A stretch of DNA of 14,917 bases from Bacillota bacterium (GCA_023409615.1 JAEYRF010000015.1:1-14917), one strand, 5' to 3'; positions 7,228-14,733 are shown, counted from the first letter of the stretch. Numbers and translations are program-made. The notes: generated by a model not told the origin, from the sequence alone.

Positions 7228-7253
7228 AGCATTTATTGCCACCAATAAATGCT
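7228..7253. promoter_or_regulatory. 11-bp-arm inverted repeat (operator or attenuator) before the glycosyltransferase gene
   Basis: AGCATTTATTG (7228-7238) and CAATAAATGCT (7243-7253) are perfect reverse complements around a 4-nt CCAC centre. It ends 47 nt before the glycosyltransferase ATG. Read as plus-strand RNA it is a hairpin followed by UUU, so attenuation is possible; as DNA it fits a repressor-dimer site. No regulator gene is next to it. A possible plus-strand -10, TATATT, sits at 7213-7218 but without a good -35. Confidence 0.6.
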
Positions 7254-7300
7254 TTTGGTTAGGTGCAAAATAGTAGCAACCGCATCGATGGAGGTCTTTC

Positions 7301-8593
7301 ATGAATAATACTTTTGAGAATATGATACTGTACAGTTCCTTGTTGATACAGATATTTGTCTTGGTAAGCGGCTGTTATTTTTTTGCTATTTCCGTAGCCG
7401 GCTGGGGATGGCGCAAGAAGAAACAGGCAGAGTGCGATCCATGTAAAAAATTCGCACTGGTAATTGCTGCTCACAATGAGGAGCTGGTAATCGGGCACGT
7501 AATCGACAGCCTTCTTAACCAGAATTATCCACGGGAGCTATACGACATATTTGTAGCGGCCGACAATTGTACCGATAAGACAGCAGCCGTTGCCAGAAAG
7601 CATGGTGCTTTTGTTTATAAACGTTATAATACAGAAAAAACAGGCAAGGGGCACGCTCTGGAATGGATCTTCAAAATAATTGAAGAAGCTGATAATCAAT
7701 ACGACGTCATTAGCGTGTTTGATGCAGATAATCTAGTTTCATCAAATTACCTTTATGAGATGAACCGACAGCTTTGCAAAGGATATCAGGTAGTCCAGGG
7801 CTATATCAACAGTAAGAATCCCTTTGACTCCTGGATCACTTTCTCCTATTCAATTGCATTCTGGCTTTCAAACCGCACCTTCCAACTTCCACGCTTTAAC
7901 CTCGGGCTGAGCTGCGGATTGTGCGGAACCGGCTTTTGTGTTGATGTATCAGTATTAAAAAAAATCGGATGGGGTGCTACCTGCCTTACAGAAGACCTTG
8001 AATTTACAATGAAGCTTGCAATGAATGGAATGAAGGTTGCTTGGTCACATGATGCTATTGTATATGATGAGAAACCTCTGACACTAAAGCAGTCCTGGCG
8101 TCAAAGGAAAAGATGGATGCAGGGGCACGCAGATTGTGCAGGAAGATATCTGATTCCTCTGCTTAAGAAAGCTTTCAAAGAAGGCAATCTTGCAACATTT
8201 GATTGTGCTGTGTATCTCTTTCAGCCAATCCGTTTCCTGTTTATCGGATTGATTTCGGTTATGCTCTGGGTTCAATCCTTTTATCCTCAAGCACCGTTCT
8301 TTACGCTGCAGTACGCATTTCCTGCTACGGTATGGTATTTGTATGTCGTACTCCAGTTTATATATGGGCCGCTGGTTGTTCTCTGCGAAAACAAGCTTGA
8401 TCTGCGAGTGCTTTTGGGGTTTCTTATCTATCCTTTCTATTGCCTTACCTGGGTGCCCATCACGATACAGGGCTTTCTCAGTAAGGATAACAAGACCTGG
8501 AACCACACTATGCATACCCGCGAAATCACTATAGAGGATCTTGAAAAGACACAAAGTCCGATTACCTCCCCCGAAGCTTCACGATACCAGTAA
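7301..8593 (+). CDS. Membrane family-2 glycosyltransferase
   Basis: 430 residues. One N-terminal membrane segment (about 8-33) is followed by a cytoplasmic GT-A domain (about 50-290) with AADNCTD (86-92), the metal/UDP-binding DAD (141-143), the catalytic TED (230-232) and QRKRW (268-272), the QxxRW product-binding motif of processive beta-glycosyltransferases. Three more membrane segments lie at about 311-328, 340-362 and 368-392. The D..DxD..TED..QxxRW set places it with cellulose/hyaluronan synthase-like enzymes that make and export a polysaccharide, but sugar and product are unknown. There is no PilZ domain. GGAGG lies 6 nt before the ATG. It is divergent from the GH15 gene. The last four codons plus stop fall in a 30-bp direct repeat, so the C-terminus may have been altered by repeat insertion. 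Confidence 0.9.
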   Translation: MNNTFENMILYSSLLIQIFVLVSGCYFFAISVAGWGWRKKKQAECDPCKKFALVIAAHNEELVIGHVIDSLLNQNYPRELYDIFVAADNCTDKTAAVARKHGAFVYKRYNTEKTGKGHALEWIFKIIEEADNQYDVISVFDADNLVSSNYLYEMNRQLCKGYQVVQGYINSKNPFDSWITFSYSIAFWLSNRTFQLPRFNLGLSCGLCGTGFCVDVSVLKKIGWGATCLTEDLEFTMKLAMNGMKVAWSHDAIVYDEKPLTLKQSWRQRKRWMQGHADCAGRYLIPLLKKAFKEGNLATFDCAVYLFQPIRFLFIGLISVMLWVQSFYPQAPFFTLQYAFPATVWYLYVVLQFIYGPLVVLCENKLDLRVLLGFLIYPFYCLTWVPITIQGFLSKDNKTWNHTMHTREITIEDLEKTQSPITSPEASRYQ

Positions 8594-8644
8594 ATGGGGA
8601 CAGTTCTCAAGAATACGATACCAGTAAATAGGGACAGTTCTCAA
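8581..8644 (+). repeat. 30-bp direct repeat, two copies, resembling REP/RAYT-associated sequence
   Basis: Copies at 8581-8610 and 8615-8644 differ at one base (8596/8630) and are separated by 4 nt. The second half of each reads GGGACAGTTCTCAA, which from memory resembles the GGGGAC(A/G)GTTCTC motif found near IS200-like REP-associated tyrosine transposases in many bacteria. The first copy begins inside the glycosyltransferase gene and supplies its stop codon. No transposase gene is present. Confidence 0.75.
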
Positions 8645-8676
8645 CTATACAGCGATGCACTAAAGTATAGATTTTT
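8645..8676 (+). terminator. Possible weak terminator after the glycosyltransferase gene
   Basis: CTATAC (8645-8650) and GTATAG (8665-8670) form a 6-bp stem with a 14-nt loop, followed by five T at 8672-8676. The stem is AT-rich and weak. Confidence 0.4.
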
Positions 8677-8690
8677 ATCCTCATCAGTTA

Positions 8691-8696
8691 TATAAT
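8691..8696 (+). promoter_or_regulatory. Candidate -10 element for azlCD
   Basis: TATAAT lies about 50 nt before the azlC start. The sequence 17 nt upstream (TAGATT) is a poor -35, so this is a partial promoter call. Confidence 0.4.
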
Positions 8697-8744
8697 GTTC
8701 TTCATGTGATACAGTTTACACAGCATCATACCATGGAGCTATAC

Positions 8745-9497
8745 ATGAAAAGAACATTACAAAAAAACAGTGATTTTACATATGGCCTGAAAAAGGGACT
8801 CCCGATTGCTTTAGGTTACATACCGGTATCATTTACGTTCGGCCTGATGGCTGTTGGCGGTGGCTTACCTCCATTGACAGCTGTTTTTATTTCTCTGACA
8901 AATCTGACAAGTGCAGGGCAGTTCGCAGGTACTAACCTGATTCTGGAAGGGGCCGGATATCTGGAGATAACGCTTGCGACCCTTGTCATTAATATCCGTT
9001 ATATGCTAATGTCTCTTTCACTTTCACAGAAAATAGATACGAAGATTACACTCATTCAAAGACTGATCTTTGGATTCGGCATCACTGATGAAACCTTTAC
9101 AATTGCCTCCATGGAGAAAGGCAAGCTGTCCTATTCTTATTTACGTGGCCTGATCGCAGGTCCAATCATCGGATGGACTCTTGGCACTGCATTAGGCGCC
9201 TTTATATCCTCGGCTTTGCCCCGGGACTTTGGCAACGCTATGGGCATTGCTCTATATGCAATGTTTATAGCTATTATTATCCCTCCCGCAAAAAGATCCA
9301 AATCAATTTCTATGATCATTTTAATTACGGTAGCGATTAACTTGCTTTTAAAATATATCCCCATATTCGGGTTTATATCCAGCGGATTCCGTATGATTTT
9401 CGCTACTGTTTCGGGTGCTGCTATCGGAGCTGCTCTATGGCCTGTTGCAGATGAATCTTCTTCTGAGAATACTGATAAAGGTGGAACAGTATCATGA
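8745..9497 (+). CDS. azlC: AzlC-family branched-chain amino acid exporter, large subunit
   Basis: 250 residues, mostly hydrophobic, with about 6-8 membrane segments. The N-terminal GLKKGLPIALGYIPVSFTFG and the following NLTSAGQF and NIRYMLMSLSLSQK stretches are typical of AzlC. With AzlD it forms a two-part inner-membrane exporter; B. subtilis AzlCD exports branched-chain amino acids and a leucine analogue, and the substrate here is inferred from that. The frame is open from a GTG at 8706, but the ATG at 8745 is chosen because GGAG lies 6 nt before it and it gives the normal N-terminus. The stop overlaps the azlD start by 4 nt (ATGA), so the two are translationally coupled. Confidence 0.9.
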   Translation: MKRTLQKNSDFTYGLKKGLPIALGYIPVSFTFGLMAVGGGLPPLTAVFISLTNLTSAGQFAGTNLILEGAGYLEITLATLVINIRYMLMSLSLSQKIDTKITLIQRLIFGFGITDETFTIASMEKGKLSYSYLRGLIAGPIIGWTLGTALGAFISSALPRDFGNAMGIALYAMFIAIIIPPAKRSKSISMIILITVAINLLLKYIPIFGFISSGFRMIFATVSGAAIGAALWPVADESSSENTDKGGTVS

Positions 9498-9796
9498 TAC
9501 CTGTCCTGATCTCAATATTACTGATGGCTATTGTCACCTATATAATAAGAGTATTACCGGTTACACTATTCAGAAAGGAAATCAAATCTCCCTTTATCAA
9601 ATCCTTTTTGCGATATGTCCCGTATGCAGTCCTAAGTGCGCTAACCTTCCCGGATATTTTCCATTCCACCGGAAATGTCATAACTGCCGTCAGTGGTGTT
9701 ATTATCGCCATAACTTTATCATATAGAAAGAGAAGCCTTCTGATCGTAGCCATTGGATCTATTGTAGCCGTATATCTGACCGGTCTGTTCATTTAG
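9494..9796 (+). CDS. azlD: AzlD-family branched-chain amino acid exporter, small subunit
   Basis: 100 residues, with about four hydrophobic segments. The N-terminal TYIIRVLPVTLFRK and central FLRYVPYAVLSALTFPDI are characteristic of AzlD. It is the small partner of AzlC and starts within its stop codon. The C-terminus (SIVAVYLTGLFI) looks complete. Transcription should end at the hairpin just after the stop. Confidence 0.9.
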   Translation: MIPVLISILLMAIVTYIIRVLPVTLFRKEIKSPFIKSFLRYVPYAVLSALTFPDIFHSTGNVITAVSGVIIAITLSYRKRSLLIVAIGSIVAVYLTGLFI

Positions 9797-9797
9797 A

Positions 9798-9834
9798 AAG
9801 GCGACAGGAGTATCCCTATCGCCTTAGCTTTTGT
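9798..9834 (+). terminator. Terminator between convergent azlD and clpC
   Basis: AAGGCGA (9798-9804) pairs with TCGCCTT (9819-9825), with AGG/CCT pairing inside after one mismatch, followed by AGCTTTTG. It lies between two converging genes and probably serves both directions; the T run is better on the plus side. Confidence 0.65.
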
Positions 9835-9844
9835 ACTATTGTTT

Positions 9845-12319
9845 TTACTCTGTTGCTTTTACTTCTATTGCTTTTTGCTTTATTTCTTTTTCTTTCACTT
9901 TAAAGTCCAGCTTATCCTCCGAAAGTTCTACACTCACGATATCGCCGGCCTTTACCTTGCCTTCCAGCATTTCCTCTGCAAGTTTATCCTCTATCATACT
10001 CTGTATAGATCTTCTAAGCGGCCTGGCCCCGAATGTAGGGTCAAAGCCCTTTCTTGCAAGGAAGCCTTTAGCCTCATCACTGATTTCAAGAGTAATTGAA
10101 TTCTGCCCGAGCCGCTTCATAAGCACCTCTAGCATGATGCCGACAATGCTCCTGATATTCTCCTCATTTAGCGGATGAAATACAATAATGTCATCCACTC
10201 TATTGAGAAACTCAGGGCGAAATGTCTTTTTCAATTCTCCCATGACATCACTCTTCATGCCCTCGTAATCCTTAGCAGCATTTTCTCCGACAATAAACCC
10301 AAGGCGCTTTGGTTCAGTGATCATTCTTCCGCCTACATTGGAAGTCATGATGATCACAGTATTTCTGAAATCAACGACTCTGCCCTGAGAATCAGTCAAC
10401 CGGCCATCTTCCAGAATCTGCAGCAATATGTTGAAAACATCCGGATGAGCTTTTTCTATTTCATCAAACAGCAATACCGAATAAGGTTTTCTTCTTACTT
10501 TTTCAGTCAGCTGCCCGCCTTCATCATATCCCACATAACCCGGAGGCGAACCAACCATCCTGGATACTGCGAACTTTTCCATGTATTCGGACATATCAAT
10601 TCGTATCATTGCATCCTCATTGCCAAACAGTGCCTCGGCCAAAGCCTTGCTTAGCTCCGTCTTTCCTACACCGGTTGGTCCGAGGAATATGAATGAGCCA
10701 ATCGGCCTCTTTGGATCCTTAAGACCCACCCTGCCTCTTCTGATTGCCTTTGCAACGGCTTTTACCGCTTCATCCTGTCCAACGACTCTTTCGTGGAGTA
10801 CATTCTCCATCTTCATAAGTCTTTCAGACTCTTCCTCTGCCAAACGCTTCACAGGTATCCCGGTCCAGCTTGCCACAATGTCGGCAATCTCATCCTCTGT
10901 GACAATATCTGTTCTCGTCTGGTTTTTCTGGTACCAATCACCCTTTATTTTCTCATGCTCTGCCTTAAGATTCTGCTCCTTATCCCTGATACCCGCAGCT
11001 TTCTCAAACTCCTGACTACGAATGGCATCTTCCTTCTCCTTAGCAAGCTTTTCTAACTGATCCTCCATCTGCTTTACATCCGGCGGTGCCGTAAAAGCTT
11101 TCAGCCTTACCTTAGAGGCCGCTTCATCAATCAAATCGATAGCTTTATCCGGCAGGTATCTGTCTGTAATGTATCTTGCAGAGAACTTTGTCGCCGCTTC
11201 CAATGCACCATCTGTAATTTTTACACGGTGATGCGCTTCATACTTGTCGCGGATTCCCTTTAAAATTTCAATTGTCTCCTCCTGCGATGGCTCACCTACG
11301 GTAATAGGCTGGAACCTGCGTTCGAGTGCAGCATCCTTCTCAATATGCTTGCGGTACTCATTGAGTGTTGTTGCCCCAATCATCTGAATCTCACCTCTGG
11401 CTAACGCAGGTTTGAGAATATTAGAGGCATCGATCGCTCCTTCTGCAGCACCCGCTCCGATAATAGTATGCATTTCATCTATGAACAGGATTACATTTCC
11501 GGCCTTTCTGACTTCCTCCATGGCCTTCTTCATTCTTTCTTCAAATTCACCTCTGTATTTTGCACCTGCTACCATTGAAGAAAGGTCCAATGTAAACACT
11601 CTTTTATCTTTCAGCATCTCAGGGATATTTCCCTCAACAATTTTTTGTGCAAGTCCTTCAGCTATGGCTGTCTTGCCAACGCCCGGTTCACCAATGAGGC
11701 ATGGATTGTTTTTGGTCCGCCTGCTGAGTATCTGGATGACTCTCTCAATCTCCTTATCCCGACCAACTATCGGGTCAAACTTCGCTTCTCTGGCCATATC
11801 TGTGAGATCTCTGCCAAACTGGTTCAATGTGGGTGTATTTGTCTGGCTCGATGTGCTTTTAGGTTCACCACTGGCAACAGGTGCGTCTTCAGTGAGCAGT
11901 TTGACCAGATCATTGAACATTTTCTGCGGGTCGACACCAAGGTCCGCCAATATACGAACAGCTACACTTTCACCCTCCTTCATAATTCCCAAAAGAAGAT
12001 GCTCTGTTCCGATATAACTATGCCCCAGCCTTCTGGCTTCGATCAGACCAATCTCAAGGACCCTTTTTGTCCTTGGGGTGAAATCCAACGGCTGTTTTGA
12101 GTCGTTATCACCACGGCCAATCAGCTCATCAATTTCCTTAAGAACCTTTTCTTCAGTCACCCCCTGCCCATGCATAACTCTTGCCGCCACTCCTGTACCT
12201 TCACGCAGGAGGCCTACCAGTAAATGCTCTGTTCCCACATAACTATGTCCGAGCTGCATTGCAGCCTCCTGAGACAGGTTTATTGCTTTTTCAGCTTTTT
12301 CTGTAAATCTTCCAAACAT
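9845..12319 (-). CDS. clpC: ATP-dependent Clp protease ATP-binding subunit ClpC
   Basis: 824 residues. Two N-terminal Clp_N repeats (about 1-145) bind adaptors and phospho-arginine-tagged substrates in known homologues. The D1 AAA+ module has Walker A GEPGVGKT (210-217) and Walker B VILFIDE (276-282). The middle domain includes a UVR-like segment (428-450). D2 has Walker A GPTGVGKT (547-554) and Walker B LLFDE (616-620). The LGFIVG loop (673-678) is at the ClpP-docking position. As a hexamer, ClpC unfolds proteins and feeds them to ClpP in the cytoplasm; no clpP lies in the window. A GTG three codons upstream is too close to the AAGGA site, so the ATG at 12319 is chosen. It is last in the CtsR operon, 24 nt after mcsB. 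Confidence 0.97.
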   Translation of the reverse strand: MFGRFTEKAEKAINLSQEAAMQLGHSYVGTEHLLVGLLREGTGVAARVMHGQGVTEEKVLKEIDELIGRGDNDSKQPLDFTPRTKRVLEIGLIEARRLGHSYIGTEHLLLGIMKEGESVAVRILADLGVDPQKMFNDLVKLLTEDAPVASGEPKSTSSQTNTPTLNQFGRDLTDMAREAKFDPIVGRDKEIERVIQILSRRTKNNPCLIGEPGVGKTAIAEGLAQKIVEGNIPEMLKDKRVFTLDLSSMVAGAKYRGEFEERMKKAMEEVRKAGNVILFIDEMHTIIGAGAAEGAIDASNILKPALARGEIQMIGATTLNEYRKHIEKDAALERRFQPITVGEPSQEETIEILKGIRDKYEAHHRVKITDGALEAATKFSARYITDRYLPDKAIDLIDEAASKVRLKAFTAPPDVKQMEDQLEKLAKEKEDAIRSQEFEKAAGIRDKEQNLKAEHEKIKGDWYQKNQTRTDIVTEDEIADIVASWTGIPVKRLAEEESERLMKMENVLHERVVGQDEAVKAVAKAIRRGRVGLKDPKRPIGSFIFLGPTGVGKTELSKALAEALFGNEDAMIRIDMSEYMEKFAVSRMVGSPPGYVGYDEGGQLTEKVRRKPYSVLLFDEIEKAHPDVFNILLQILEDGRLTDSQGRVVDFRNTVIIMTSNVGGRMITEPKRLGFIVGENAAKDYEGMKSDVMGELKKTFRPEFLNRVDDIIVFHPLNEENIRSIVGIMLEVLMKRLGQNSITLEISDEAKGFLARKGFDPTFGARPLRRSIQSMIEDKLAEEMLEGKVKAGDIVSVELSEDKLDFKVKEKEIKQKAIEVKATE

Positions 12320-12343
12320 ATTAATCACATCCTTATGTTGTAT

Positions 12344-13381
12344 CTATTCTATAACCTCTTTAAGCTGCTCTCTGATCAGCTCAGCCCGTCTCTGATCTCT
12401 TGCATCCGGAGTGAGCTCTCCACCAGAAAGCTTCTGTAAATATGCCGGTTGTATCATCAACATCATTTCGTTCAGCTTTTCAGGCTCAATACCCTTCACA
12501 ATACCAGTAATGGCTCCCAACCGAACATCTGAAATCAATTTTAAGCCCTCATCCGCAGAAATGATCCTTGCATTCATAAGTATACCCAGTGATCTGAATA
12601 TTCTATCTTCAAATCTGAGTGGATTCTGTTTGTACAGTTCTCCCCTCAAGATGCGCTCCTGCTCAGATATTTGTGAGATGATATTGCAGATACCAGAGAT
12701 AATTTCCTCCTCAGTCTGCCCCAATGTTACCTGATTTGAAATCTGAAACAGATTCCCGGATGCCTCACTATTCTCGCCGTAAGCTCCCCTGACTGCCACA
12801 CCGATCTTACTGCACATTTCTAATATACCTTTGATATAGCCGGTCATTGATAAAGCAGGCAAATGAAGCATCGCTGAAGCTCTAATCCCCGTGCCCGTAT
12901 TAGTCGGGCAGCACGTAAGGTATCCAATGTTTTTGTCAAATGCAAAGTCCAGCTTTTCCTCCAACTCTGTATCAAGGTTGTTGCAAAGATCCCAAGCCTC
13001 TCTGATCTGCATCCCGGGGAAAATACTCTGCAATCTCAGATGATCCTCTTCATTGACCATAATACTTATTTTCTCATCCCTACTAAGTATTACGGCTCTA
13101 TTGATGTCACCATGCGCAAAGTCAGGACTTATCAGGTGCTTTTCAGCAAGCAGCTGCCTATCCAAAGGCGCTATCGCCTGCAGTTCAACATAGGAAAACC
13201 TCTGATTTACAGTACCTTCGTCGCTGATTAACGCATCCTTAACCTTTTTCAATATCTCAGCACTTTGCGTCTGTTTCATCCTCGTTGTAAAAGGATAGTT
13301 CGCGAGGTTCCGGGCCAGCCTTATCCTGCTGCTGATAGCAACATCTGCATCAGGTATGGATTGAATAGGGTTCTGGTTCAT
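12344..13381 (-). CDS. mcsB: Protein-arginine kinase McsB
   Basis: 345 residues, a phosphagen-kinase-like fold. SSRIRLARN (17-25) is the N-terminal nucleotide-contact motif, NEEDHLR (110-116) holds the catalytic-acid region and CPTNTGTGIRAS (158-169) holds the conserved Cys. Near the C-terminus RDQRRAE (328-334) matches the RDxxRA phospho-arginine-binding motif described for McsB. It phosphorylates arginines on CtsR and on damaged proteins, marking the latter for ClpC-ClpP. The ATG at 13381 overlaps the mcsA stop as ATGA and has GGAGG 6 nt upstream; a longer frame start lies inside mcsA without such a site. This tight overlap implies translational coupling to its activator McsA. Confidence 0.96.
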   Translation of the reverse strand: MNQNPIQSIPDADVAISSRIRLARNLANYPFTTRMKQTQSAEILKKVKDALISDEGTVNQRFSYVELQAIAPLDRQLLAEKHLISPDFAHGDINRAVILSRDEKISIMVNEEDHLRLQSIFPGMQIREAWDLCNNLDTELEEKLDFAFDKNIGYLTCCPTNTGTGIRASAMLHLPALSMTGYIKGILEMCSKIGVAVRGAYGENSEASGNLFQISNQVTLGQTEEEIISGICNIISQISEQERILRGELYKQNPLRFEDRIFRSLGILMNARIISADEGLKLISDVRLGAITGIVKGIEPEKLNEMMLMIQPAYLQKLSGGELTPDARDQRRAELIREQLKEVIE

Positions 13382-13902
13382 ATGACACCTCCGCAATTGT
13401 TTTCAGTGCCCTCCAAGGCCCTTATCTGGTCTCTAAGACCGGCTGCCTTCTCATACTCCTCCTTGCTAATGGCCTCAGTCAATTCGCCCCTCAGCTTCTC
13501 AAGTTCATCCGAAAATTTTATGCAATGCGAAACCTTACCCGGCACCTTCCCGACATGCTCAGTATTCCCATGAAGTCTCCGAAGAATAGGGTTCAACTTT
13601 TCTCTAAACACGTTATAACAATTCGGGCACCCCATCTTACCCGTGCTTCTAAAGTCATCCAGACTCAAGCCGCAAACATCACAGCTAATCTTTACAGGCT
13701 TCTCGATTTTCGTAAAGCCATCATCTTTCATGAAATTAGGAATACCCAATAGAAAATCGCCTAAGTTGAGCTGTGGGCTAAGTGCAAAATGACCCTTTAC
13801 ATCTGCGCACTGACTGCACAGATACATTTTAACCATATTCCCATTTATGATTTGAGTAATGTGTACATTTGCATCTCTTTCATGGCATTGTTGACACAGC
13901 AT
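13378..13902 (-). CDS. mcsA: McsB activator McsA (zinc-finger, UVR domain)
   Basis: 174 residues. Four CxxC pairs are visible: C3/C6, C29/C32, C74/C77 and C92/C95, which in the family bind zinc in two treble-clef-like fingers. A UVR domain (about 133-166, with EEYEKAAGLRDQIRALE) provides ClpC/McsB contacts. McsA activates the arginine kinase McsB and tunes CtsR repression. A GTG at 13911 would add three residues but is too close to the GGGGAG site, so the ATG at 13902 is preferred. It starts 17 nt after ctsR and overlaps mcsB by 4 nt. Confidence 0.94.
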   Translation of the reverse strand: MLCQQCHERDANVHITQIINGNMVKMYLCSQCADVKGHFALSPQLNLGDFLLGIPNFMKDDGFTKIEKPVKISCDVCGLSLDDFRSTGKMGCPNCYNVFREKLNPILRRLHGNTEHVGKVPGKVSHCIKFSDELEKLRGELTEAISKEEYEKAAGLRDQIRALEGTENNCGGVI

Positions 13903-13919
13903 ATATCTCACTCCCCTTC

Positions 13920-14378
13920 TTACACCATCAGACTGGTCAGCATGTTCTTCAGCATGTCTGCTCTGAGTATATCCCGGTCAGGCATAGGAATCCTTCCTAT
14001 CATCTTATCACTTGTTGCGGCTCTAAGAATCAAACCTTCCCTCTTACTGATTACATCATAATCAACAAAGTTGTTTATAAATACCTCTGCAGAGTGCTGA
14101 GAGATACTGTCGCCCATTGAACTGACAATATGCATTAGATAGTTACCCGGTCTGCTGATATTTACTCTCTTTATACTAATATTTCCTCCGCCCCCGCGTC
14201 TACTTTCGACATAATAGCCTCTCTCAGTTGTAAATCTTGTATCTATCACATAGTTTATCTGAGAGGGTACGCAATTGAATTGGTTTGCCAGTTCATTGCG
14301 CTGGAACTCAATAGCACCATTTGTATCATTAATCATCTGCTTTAAAAAAGCTTCGATAATATCACTCATTCTGGCCAT
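13920..14378 (-). CDS. ctsR: Class III heat-shock repressor CtsR
   Basis: 152 residues. The N-terminal winged helix-turn-helix (about 1-72) includes SDIIEAFLKQ and the tetraglycine wing loop RRGGGG (60-65), which inserts into the operator minor groove and acts as the heat-sensing element in known CtsR proteins. The arginine next to it is a McsB phosphorylation site in homologues. The C-terminal helical domain (about 85-152) makes the dimer. It represses its own operon by binding the operator at 14572-14588 and is inactivated by heat or by McsA/McsB. The ATG at 14378 has GGGAG 9 nt upstream; a second Met at residue 4 is possible. Its leader contains the five-copy hairpin repeat array. Confidence 0.96.
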   Translation of the reverse strand: MARMSDIIEAFLKQMINDTNGAIEFQRNELANQFNCVPSQINYVIDTRFTTERGYYVESRRGGGGNISIKRVNISRPGNYLMHIVSSMGDSISQHSAEVFINNFVDYDVISKREGLILRAATSDKMIGRIPMPDRDILRADMLKNMLTSLMV

Positions 14379-14414
14379 TTGCTCTCACTCCCTTTCTCTC
14401 ACCCTAAGTATCCT

Positions 14415-14569
14415 GCGCATTTCGCTGTGCGAAATCACCGTGTTGGCGCATTTCGCTGTGCGAAATCACCGTGTTGGCGCATTTCGCTGTGCGAAATCAC
14501 CGTGTTGGCGCATTTCGCTGTGCGAAATCACCGTGTTGGCGCATTTCGCCGTGCGAAATCACCGTGTTG
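14415..14569 (-). repeat. Five tandem 31-bp hairpin repeats in the ctsR operon leader
   Basis: Exact period 31, with copies starting at 14415, 14446, 14477, 14508 and 14539. The first four are identical and the fifth, nearest the promoter, differs at one base (14550, T to C) in the hairpin loop. Each holds the stem ATTTCGC / GCGAAAT around a 3-nt loop. As minus-strand RNA the stem extends by GGUG pairing with CGCC across a bulged G, giving about 11 bp. The array lies between the CtsR operator and the ctsR ribosome binding site, so it should be transcribed. There are no unique spacers, so it is not a CRISPR array. Confidence 0.95.
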
Positions 14570-14571
14570 AT

Positions 14572-14588
14572 TTTGACTATCTTTGACT
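14572..14588 (-). promoter_or_regulatory. ctsR: CtsR operator
   Basis: On the minus strand AGTCAAA-GAT-AGTCAAA, two direct heptads with a 3-nt spacer, fits the known consensus RGTCAAA-NAN-RGTCAAA exactly. It lies about 10 nt downstream of the -10, across the predicted start of transcription, which suits repression by blocking RNA polymerase. Confidence 0.92.
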
Positions 14589-14597
14589 TTTAAATAT

Positions 14598-14626
14598 ATT
14601 ATAAATCACACTAACCATTTATTCAA
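14598..14626 (-). promoter_or_regulatory. SigmaA-type promoter of the ctsR-mcsA-mcsB-clpC operon
   Basis: On the minus strand TTGAAT (14626-14621) and TATAAT (14603-14598) are 17 nt apart. Transcription should start near 14591, inside or at the edge of the CtsR operator, giving a leader of about 213 nt to the ctsR ATG. Confidence 0.85.
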
Positions 14627-14733
14627 GCATTATTTCATCAACGCCTTTGCAAATGCCTCATTGGCCATTTTAATATTTTTCACTGACCAGAAGCATTATA
14701 TACAAAAAAATGCCTAGCAGTATTGTAAAGAGC

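Noticed and set aside
7254..7300. Cyclic-di-GMP riboswitch before the glycosyltransferase gene
   Set aside because: Considered because QxxRW synthases are often controlled by c-di-GMP, but neither the conserved core nor the expected junction of known classes is present.
8706..8744. Longer azlC start at GTG 8706 or ATG 8733
   Set aside because: No ribosome binding site at proper spacing and extra residues not typical of the family; the ATG at 8745 has GGAG 6 nt upstream.
10175..12100. Long plus-strand open frames opposite clpC
   Set aside because: Shadows of a clear, motif-complete clpC gene; no protein family resemblance or start signals.
14415..14569. CRISPR array
   Set aside because: The 31-bp units follow one another directly with no unique spacers, and no cas genes are present.
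14275..14586. Plus-strand open frames running through the repeat array
   Set aside because: They arise from the repeats and from the strand opposite ctsR. The 31-bp period is not a multiple of three, there is no ribosome binding site, and the products are low-complexity.
14630..14683. Tiny minus-strand frame ending in NEAFAKALMK upstream of the ctsR promoter
   Set aside because: 17 codons from a GTG with no convincing ribosome binding site; it may be a remnant or chance.
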